Position numbers and translations under genes: made by a program | The notes under the pieces: generated by a model | Told to the model about the DNA's origin: nothing | The model's database searches: none | Seen by the model: the letters and a program-made list of their open reading frames with translations, nothing else | Part shown: piece after piece, positions 6,910-10,548 of the stretch | Layout of the letters: every line of letters starts with the position of its first letter | Position numbering within the stretch: position 1 is the first letter of the stretch | Assembly (NCBI GenBank): GCA_036274635.1 | Contig: DASUFI010000342.1 | Coordinates: 1-10,548 of the forward strand | DNA length: 10,548 bases | From: DASUFI01 sp036274635 | GTDB taxonomy: Bacteria; Planctomycetota; B15-G4 | Direction: 5' to 3'

Positions 6910-7724
6910 CGCCGCGCGACCCGCAGGCGCTGCTGGATGCGCTGCTGGCGGACGTGGCGGCGCTGGGCTCGGCCGTCGTGGCCTTCAGCGGCGGCGTGGA
7001 CAGCAGCGTCGTGCTGGCCGTCGCCGCGCGCGCGCTCGGGACGCGCGCGCTCGGCCTCACCGGCCTCTCCGCCAGCCTCGCGGCCGAGGAGGAGGCGGAC
7101 GCCCGGCGCATCGCGCACGCGGCCGGCGCGCAGCTCGAGCTGGTGGCGACGGACGAGCTGGACGACCCGGACTACGCCGCCAACCGGCCCGACCGCTGCT
7201 TCCACTGCAAGACCGGCCTGTACGAGGTGTGCAGGCGCATCGCCGCGGAGCGCGGCCTGCGCTGGATCCTCAACGGCACCAACGCCGGCGACACAGGCGA
7301 CTGGCGTCCGGGCCTGCGCGCCGCGGAGCTGGCCGGCGTGCGCTCGCCGCTGCTCGACGCCGGCATGGGCAAGGACGAGGTGCGCGCCGTCGCGCGCCGG
7401 CTGGGCCTGCCCAACTGGGACAAGCCGGCGCAGCCCTGCCTGGCCTCGCGCCTGCCCTATGGCACGGCGGTCACGCGCGAGCGGCTCGCGGCCGTGGAGG
7501 CGGTCGAGCGCCACCTGCGCGGCCGCGGCTTCCGCGACGTGCGCGCGCGCCACCACGGCGCCGAGGTGCGCCTCGAGGTCGAGCCCGCGCGCGTGCCCGA
7601 GCTGCTGGCGCTGCGCGCCGACGACCAGCTGCTCGCCGTCGTGCGCGCCGCCGGCTTCGGCCAGCTCTCCATCGAGCCCGACGGCCTGCGCTCGGGCCGC
7701 CTCAACGACGTGCTCCGACCCTGA
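6903..7724 (+). CDS. larE: LarE, ATP-dependent sulfur insertase of nickel-pincer nucleotide synthesis
   Basis: LarE adenylates the carboxylates of the LarB product and converts them to thiocarboxylates, supplying the sulfur ligands of the NPN cofactor. The product is 273 residues, the usual family length. The PP-loop nucleotide-binding motif SGGVDSS begins at S29, and NGTNAGD and KPAQPCLASRLPYGT follow. C179 in the latter aligns with the sacrificial sulfur-donor Cys (C176) of L. plantarum LarE. Other Cys residues are C99 and C102 (RCFHCK) and C110; these matter for telling the sacrificial type from the reported [4Fe-4S]-dependent type, and I cannot decide between them. The GTG at 6903 is chosen because it overlaps the larC stop by seven bases and puts the PP-loop at the normal distance from the N-terminus; longer in-frame sequence upstream is larC read out of frame. 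No strong Shine-Dalgarno is seen, so coupling to larC is likely. Confidence 0.94.
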   Translation: MLTPRDPQALLDALLADVAALGSAVVAFSGGVDSSVVLAVAARALGTRALGLTGLSASLAAEEEADARRIAHAAGAQLELVATDELDDPDYAANRPDRCFHCKTGLYEVCRRIAAERGLRWILNGTNAGDTGDWRPGLRAAELAGVRSPLLDAGMGKDEVRAVARRLGLPNWDKPAQPCLASRLPYGTAVTRERLAAVEAVERHLRGRGFRDVRARHHGAEVRLEVEPARVPELLALRADDQLLAVVRAAGFGQLSIEPDGLRSGRLNDVLRP

Positions 7725-7740
7725 TTCGCCTCTCAGCCGG

Positions 7741-8733
7741 ATGACCACGATGACACCGCTGCGCGCCGCCCTCACCATCCTCGTGCTCGCCGGCACGCTC
7801 GCGGCGCAGCAGCCCTATCCGCAGGGGCCCAAGCCGATGCCGCCCACTCCCGCGCCTGCGCCCAAGCCTCCCAAGCCTGCGCCGCCCGCCAAGCCGAAGC
7901 TGCCCGAGAGCGACCCGCGCAACGTCCCGGATCCGCGCGACGTGCCCGACCCGCGCAAGGCGGCCGATCCGCGCGGCACGCCGCAGGACCCGTACGCCCA
8001 GCTCGAGGGCGAGGCGCTCTACGACGCGCTCTACGACGCCGGCGAGGACGGCCGCCTGGCGCAAGTGCTGAAGGAGGATGGCTGGAACATCCTGGCTTAC
8101 ATCGACAAGCACTGCGAAGGCTGGATGGCGCTGCTCGAGAACGGCGCCGACCAGACGCCCGAGGGCAAGGCCAAGCTGGAAGAGATGCAGGCCAAGGGCC
8201 TGAAGCTGGCCGCGCTCGCGGACAACGCCCTGGGCGACACGCGCTTCACCAGCTACGTCACCAACTTCTATGCGTGGGACGCGGACCAGCGCAAGAGCTT
8301 CCGCGAAGGCCAGGACCTGTATCGCAAGGGCGCGCAGCTCGCCGCCGAGGCCAAGTCGCCGCAGGAGGCGCAGTACGCCATGACCTCGCTGCAGCAGTCC
8401 CTCGAGCACAGCCGCCCGCTCAGCGACACATGGGGTCAGAGCATGACGCTCTCGCTCATGGGCCGCGTGCAGAAGGCCAACGGGATGACCGACGTCGCCG
8501 CCGGCACCATGGCCCAGGCGCGCGAGCTGGGCCGCCAGATCCGCGATCTCCCCTCGGTGTGGGACGCCCTGGCCATCCAGTACGAGATCGCCGTGGCCCG
8601 GCGGCAGTACCAGCCGGCGCGGACGGCCCTGCAGGAGCAGTACCTCATCACCGTGGACCTCAAGGACGAGCAGGCCGGGGCGCTGATCACCCAGCAGCTC
8701 GTGGAGCTGGACAAGATCCTCGGCCCCGGCTGA
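7741..8733 (+). CDS. Secreted protein of unknown function, proline-rich DPR-repeat linker plus helical domain
   Basis: I do not recognise this 330-residue protein. Residues 1-22 look like a Sec signal peptide (R8, then AALTILVLAGTLA, cleavage near A21/A22), with no lipobox Cys. Residues about 23-57 are rich in Pro and Lys (PKP, PAP and KPPKP units). Residues 58-81 hold four hexapeptide repeats beginning DPR. The rest (about 90-330) is hydrophilic and mostly helical, with TPR-like stretches such as AMTSLQQSLEHSRPL and VWDALAIQYEIAVARRQYQPARTAL. The only Cys is in KHCEGW, near residue 125. It is likely periplasmic or exported, with a flexible stalk separating a helical, possibly protein-binding, domain from the N-terminus. 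The ATG at 7741 is 16 bp after larE; a second ATG at 7750 would leave the signal peptide intact, so the exact start is uncertain. The short gap allows co-transcription with larBCE, but nothing shows a role in NPN use. Confidence 0.8.
   Translation: MTTMTPLRAALTILVLAGTLAAQQPYPQGPKPMPPTPAPAPKPPKPAPPAKPKLPESDPRNVPDPRDVPDPRKAADPRGTPQDPYAQLEGEALYDALYDAGEDGRLAQVLKEDGWNILAYIDKHCEGWMALLENGADQTPEGKAKLEEMQAKGLKLAALADNALGDTRFTSYVTNFYAWDADQRKSFREGQDLYRKGAQLAAEAKSPQEAQYAMTSLQQSLEHSRPLSDTWGQSMTLSLMGRVQKANGMTDVAAGTMAQARELGRQIRDLPSVWDALAIQYEIAVARRQYQPARTALQEQYLITVDLKDEQAGALITQQLVELDKILGPG
7912..7983 (+). repeat. Four tandem 18-bp units encoding DPRxxx hexapeptides
   Basis: Four consecutive 18-bp units encode DPRNVP, DPRDVP, DPRKAA and DPRGTP. 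Codons differ between units (GAC/GAT, CCC/CCG), so the repeat is conserved more in protein than in DNA. It forms the end of the proline-rich linker of the secreted protein and probably acts as a stiff or charged spacer. Confidence 0.8.
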
Positions 8734-8746
8734 GAAAGCAGCCCGC

Positions 8747-8774
8747 CCGGGGGTGAAACCGGAACCGCTCCCGG
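8747..8774 (+). terminator. GC-rich stem-loop after the larBCE-secreted protein run, possible terminator without U-tract
   Basis: The arm CCGGGGGTG (8747-8755) can pair with CGCTCCCGG (8766-8774). This gives a nine-pair stem, with two G-U pairs in RNA, closing a 10-base loop. It starts 13 bp after the stop at 8733. No run of T follows the right arm, so it is not a classical intrinsic terminator. It may be a Rho-linked or processing hairpin, or chance in such G+C-rich DNA. Confidence 0.3.
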
Positions 8775-8795
8775 CCCAACAAGGGGCATCGCATG

Positions 8796-8817
8796 GCCGG
8801 CCGGGTGCCGGCGGGAG
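8796..8817 (+). promoter_or_regulatory. Ribosome-binding site with adjoining small hairpin before the 560-residue gene
   Basis: GGGAG at 8813-8817 lies six bases before the ATG at 8824 and is a reasonable Shine-Dalgarno sequence. Two GCCGGC copies (8796-8801 and 8807-8812) separated by five bases could form a six-pair hairpin ending immediately before GGGAG. That could tune access to the site, but chance is likely given the base composition. Confidence 0.35.
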
Positions 8818-8823
8818 TCGGGC

Positions 8824-10506
8824 ATGATGGTCATCGTCGCCAGCCTGCTGAGCCTGTTCCTGGCCGTGCCGCCGCAGCCGGCGGATCTGGCGGCCGCCTT
8901 TCCCGAGGGCCGGCTGGCCGCGCTGCGCGTGCCGTCGGGCCAGGAGCTGTTCGACAGCGCGCCCGTGCAGCTGGCGCTGGCACGCCTGCGCGAGCACGGC
9001 GCGCTGGCCGAACTCGAAGCCGGTCGCGCGGCCCTGCGCCTCGCCACCGGCTCCGACCCCGCCGACTGGCTGGCCTTCCTGCTCGGCGGCGAGGTGCAGC
9101 TGGGCATCTACGCGCCGCTGCCCAGCAAGCTGTCCGACGACGGGAGCGGCAAGCGCCGCCTGCTGGCCGTGGCGCGCACGCGCGATGCCGAGGGCTGCCA
9201 GCGCATCCTCGACGCGGCGCTGGGCGTGATCGAGAGCGACAAGGGCAACGACGTGCGCCGCAGCCGCTACCGCGACGTGACGTGCGTGCGCATCAACCAC
9301 GAGCTGGTCGTGGCGCGCCTCGCCGAGCTGCTGCTGGTCGCCAGCGACGACGACCTGCTGGCCGCCTCGCTGGAGCGCCTGCTCGACGGCGCGTCGCCAG
9401 CGCAGGCGCCGCCCGCGGGCGGCGGACTGCTGGCCTTCAGCCTCGACCCCGAGCTGCTGCAGCCGCGCGACCTGAAGCCGCTGACCAGGGAGGCGCGGCA
9501 CGCCCTGGGCCGGAAGATCGCGAACCCGCTGGGCAACCTGCTCTTCGGCGGCCTGCTGCTGGGCGAGGGCCCGATCGATGGCTCGCTGGGCGCCGACGGC
9601 CGCACGCTCGAGCTGCGCGCGGCCCTGCCGCCCCCGCCCGCCGACGCGCCCACCGCGTGGTTCCCGCCGGGCTCGGCGACCTTCGCCGTGCCGGCCACGC
9701 CGCAGACGCTGGCCGTGCTCGCGCTGCGCCGTGACCTGTCCGCCTGGTGGCGCGAGCGCGAGTCGCTCATGTCGGAGGACAGTCAGCCGCAGCTCGCCAA
9801 GACGGACGAGACGCTCTCGCTGCTCTTCATGGGCGGCTCGCCGGCCGAGGACGTCTTCGCGGCGCTCGGCCCGGCGCTGGCGCTGGTCGTGGACCGCCAG
9901 ACCTTCGCGGACGCGCCCGAGCCCGACATCAAGCTGCCCGGCGCCTGCCTCGTGGCGCACATGCACGACCCGCAGGCCTTCGCGCCGGCCGTGCAGGTGG
10001 CCTTCCAGACGCTGGTGGGCTTCCTCAACACCGACCGCGCGCAGAAGCGCCAGGCGCCCTTCCTCATCGACTCGGTCGAGCACCATGGCACGACCGTCCG
10101 CGCCGCGCGACTGCTGCCGCGGGAGGGCGAGGAGCCGGGCACGGACAGCAACGCCTCGCCGGCCGTGGCGGTCGTGGACGACTGGCTGCTGGTGGGCACG
10201 TCGCTCGAGCAGGTGCGCGGGCTCGTGAGCGCATTGCACTCGGGCGCGCTGCGCACCGTGGGCGGCGGTCCGCTCTCGCTGCAGGTGGACGGCGCCGGGC
10301 TGCTCGCGCTCGCGCGCGACGACCGCGACGTGCTGGTGGCCCAGCACATCCTCGAGGAGGGTCTCTCCGCCGAGGAGGCCGGCCGCAAGGTGGACGACCT
10401 GCTGGCGCTGCTGGGCGACGTGCGCTCGCTGGACCTCTCGGTCACCCGCGCGGCCGACGGCCTCGACGTGCTGCTGCGGCTCGCCGTCGGCGACGGCGCG
10501 CCGTGA
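8824..10506 (+). CDS. Secreted protein of unknown function, possible DUF3352-like
   Basis: The product has 560 residues. Residues 1-17 (VIVASLLSLFLAVP) look like a short Sec signal peptide without a lipobox or further transmembrane segments, so it is probably periplasmic or exported. Two parts of the body look alike: LLLVASDDDLLAASLERLLDG (from about 169) and DWLLVGTSLEQVRGLVSALHSG (from 453). Each is a beta strand, a polar turn and a helix. This, with a PPGSATFAVP stretch in the middle, recalls DUF3352-type secreted proteins, whose function is unknown; this is a resemblance from memory, not a search result. No catalytic motif is visible, and the few Cys are scattered. ATG 8824 is chosen for its GGGAG site; ATG 8827 is an equal alternative. 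It follows a 90-bp gap and overlaps the next start by four bases (GTGA). The long minus-strand ORF across it is an antisense shadow. Confidence 0.8.
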   Translation: MMVIVASLLSLFLAVPPQPADLAAAFPEGRLAALRVPSGQELFDSAPVQLALARLREHGALAELEAGRAALRLATGSDPADWLAFLLGGEVQLGIYAPLPSKLSDDGSGKRRLLAVARTRDAEGCQRILDAALGVIESDKGNDVRRSRYRDVTCVRINHELVVARLAELLLVASDDDLLAASLERLLDGASPAQAPPAGGGLLAFSLDPELLQPRDLKPLTREARHALGRKIANPLGNLLFGGLLLGEGPIDGSLGADGRTLELRAALPPPPADAPTAWFPPGSATFAVPATPQTLAVLALRRDLSAWWRERESLMSEDSQPQLAKTDETLSLLFMGGSPAEDVFAALGPALALVVDRQTFADAPEPDIKLPGACLVAHMHDPQAFAPAVQVAFQTLVGFLNTDRAQKRQAPFLIDSVEHHGTTVRAARLLPREGEEPGTDSNASPAVAVVDDWLLVGTSLEQVRGLVSALHSGALRTVGGGPLSLQVDGAGLLALARDDRDVLVAQHILEEGLSAEEAGRKVDDLLALLGDVRSLDLSVTRAADGLDVLLRLAVGDGAP

Positions 10507-10548
10507 CGCTGCTCCTGCCGGGCGCGACCTTCCGCTCGGCCGAGGAGG
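10503..10548 (+). CDS. Start of a following gene, cut by window edge
   Basis: A GTG at 10503 overlaps the preceding stop as GTGA and opens a frame of 15 codons to the window end (MTLLLPGATFRSAEE). The same start/stop overlap style occurs elsewhere in this window. There is no clear Shine-Dalgarno, so translation would be coupled to the gene upstream. Too little is present to assign a function. Confidence 0.45.
   Translation, partial: MTLLLPGATFRSAEE

Noticed and set aside
8793..9734. 313-codon ORF from ATG 8793 with AAGGGG upstream
   Set aside because: Despite a plausible Shine-Dalgarno, the translation is Arg-rich shadow sequence out of frame with the signal-peptide protein starting at 8824.
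7702..10347. 881-codon minus-strand ORF, the longest open frame in the window
   Set aside because: It spans two plus-strand genes that have signal peptides and normal composition. The product is Gln/His/Arg/Ala-rich without motifs, which fits lack of stops from G+C bias, not coding.

Overview
The window is one stretch of very G+C-rich bacterial DNA; the G+C content looks well above 70% by eye but was not computed. Nearly every codon of the genes called here ends in G or C. Genes are packed tightly, GTG starts are common, and there are lipoprotein and secretory signals typical of a diderm. A large multihaem-cytochrome/TPR lipoprotein and several secreted proteins of unknown function suggest a soil or aquatic lineage such as Planctomycetota, Myxococcota or Acidobacteriota. 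The sequence alone does not settle which. No RNA genes, CRISPR arrays, insertion sequences or attachment sites were seen.

Layout. From the left edge to 1376, on the minus strand, lies a lipoprotein with a zinc-metallopeptidase signature (HEXXH plus a downstream Glu). It has a GTG start and its 3' end is cut off by the window. Only 23 bp separate its start from that of a divergent plus-strand run of genes. The run begins with amaB (1400-2953), an ALDH7-type alpha-aminoadipate semialdehyde / piperideine-6-carboxylate dehydrogenase of lysine catabolism. It continues with a seven-haem cytochrome c lipoprotein with C-terminal TPRs (2964-4865), then larB, larC and larE (4907-7724). These three genes make the nickel-pincer nucleotide (NPN) cofactor. 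After them come a secreted helical protein with a proline-rich, DPR-repeat linker (7741-8733), a 90-bp gap with two possible hairpins, a 560-residue secreted protein of unknown function (8824-10506), and the first codons of one more gene (from 10503).

How the genes may work together. LarB, LarC and LarE form a complete NPN assembly line: carboxylation/hydrolysis of NaAD, sulfur insertion and nickel insertion. No LarA-type apoenzyme is present in the window, so the cofactor must serve an enzyme encoded elsewhere. The lysine-catabolic dehydrogenase upstream makes a hydroxyacid epimerase linked to lysine breakdown conceivable, but that is speculation. Gaps of 10, 41, -4, -7 and 16 bp from amaB to the gene ending at 8733 allow a single transcript. 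A -10-like motif just before larB suggests that the lar genes may also be transcribed separately.

The least ordinary items are the orphan lar cluster, the metallopeptidase-like lipoprotein, which ATG-only gene finding would miss because it has a GTG start and runs off the window, the multihaem/TPR neighbour, and the two uncharacterised secreted proteins. Nothing here amounts to a clearly new multi-gene system.
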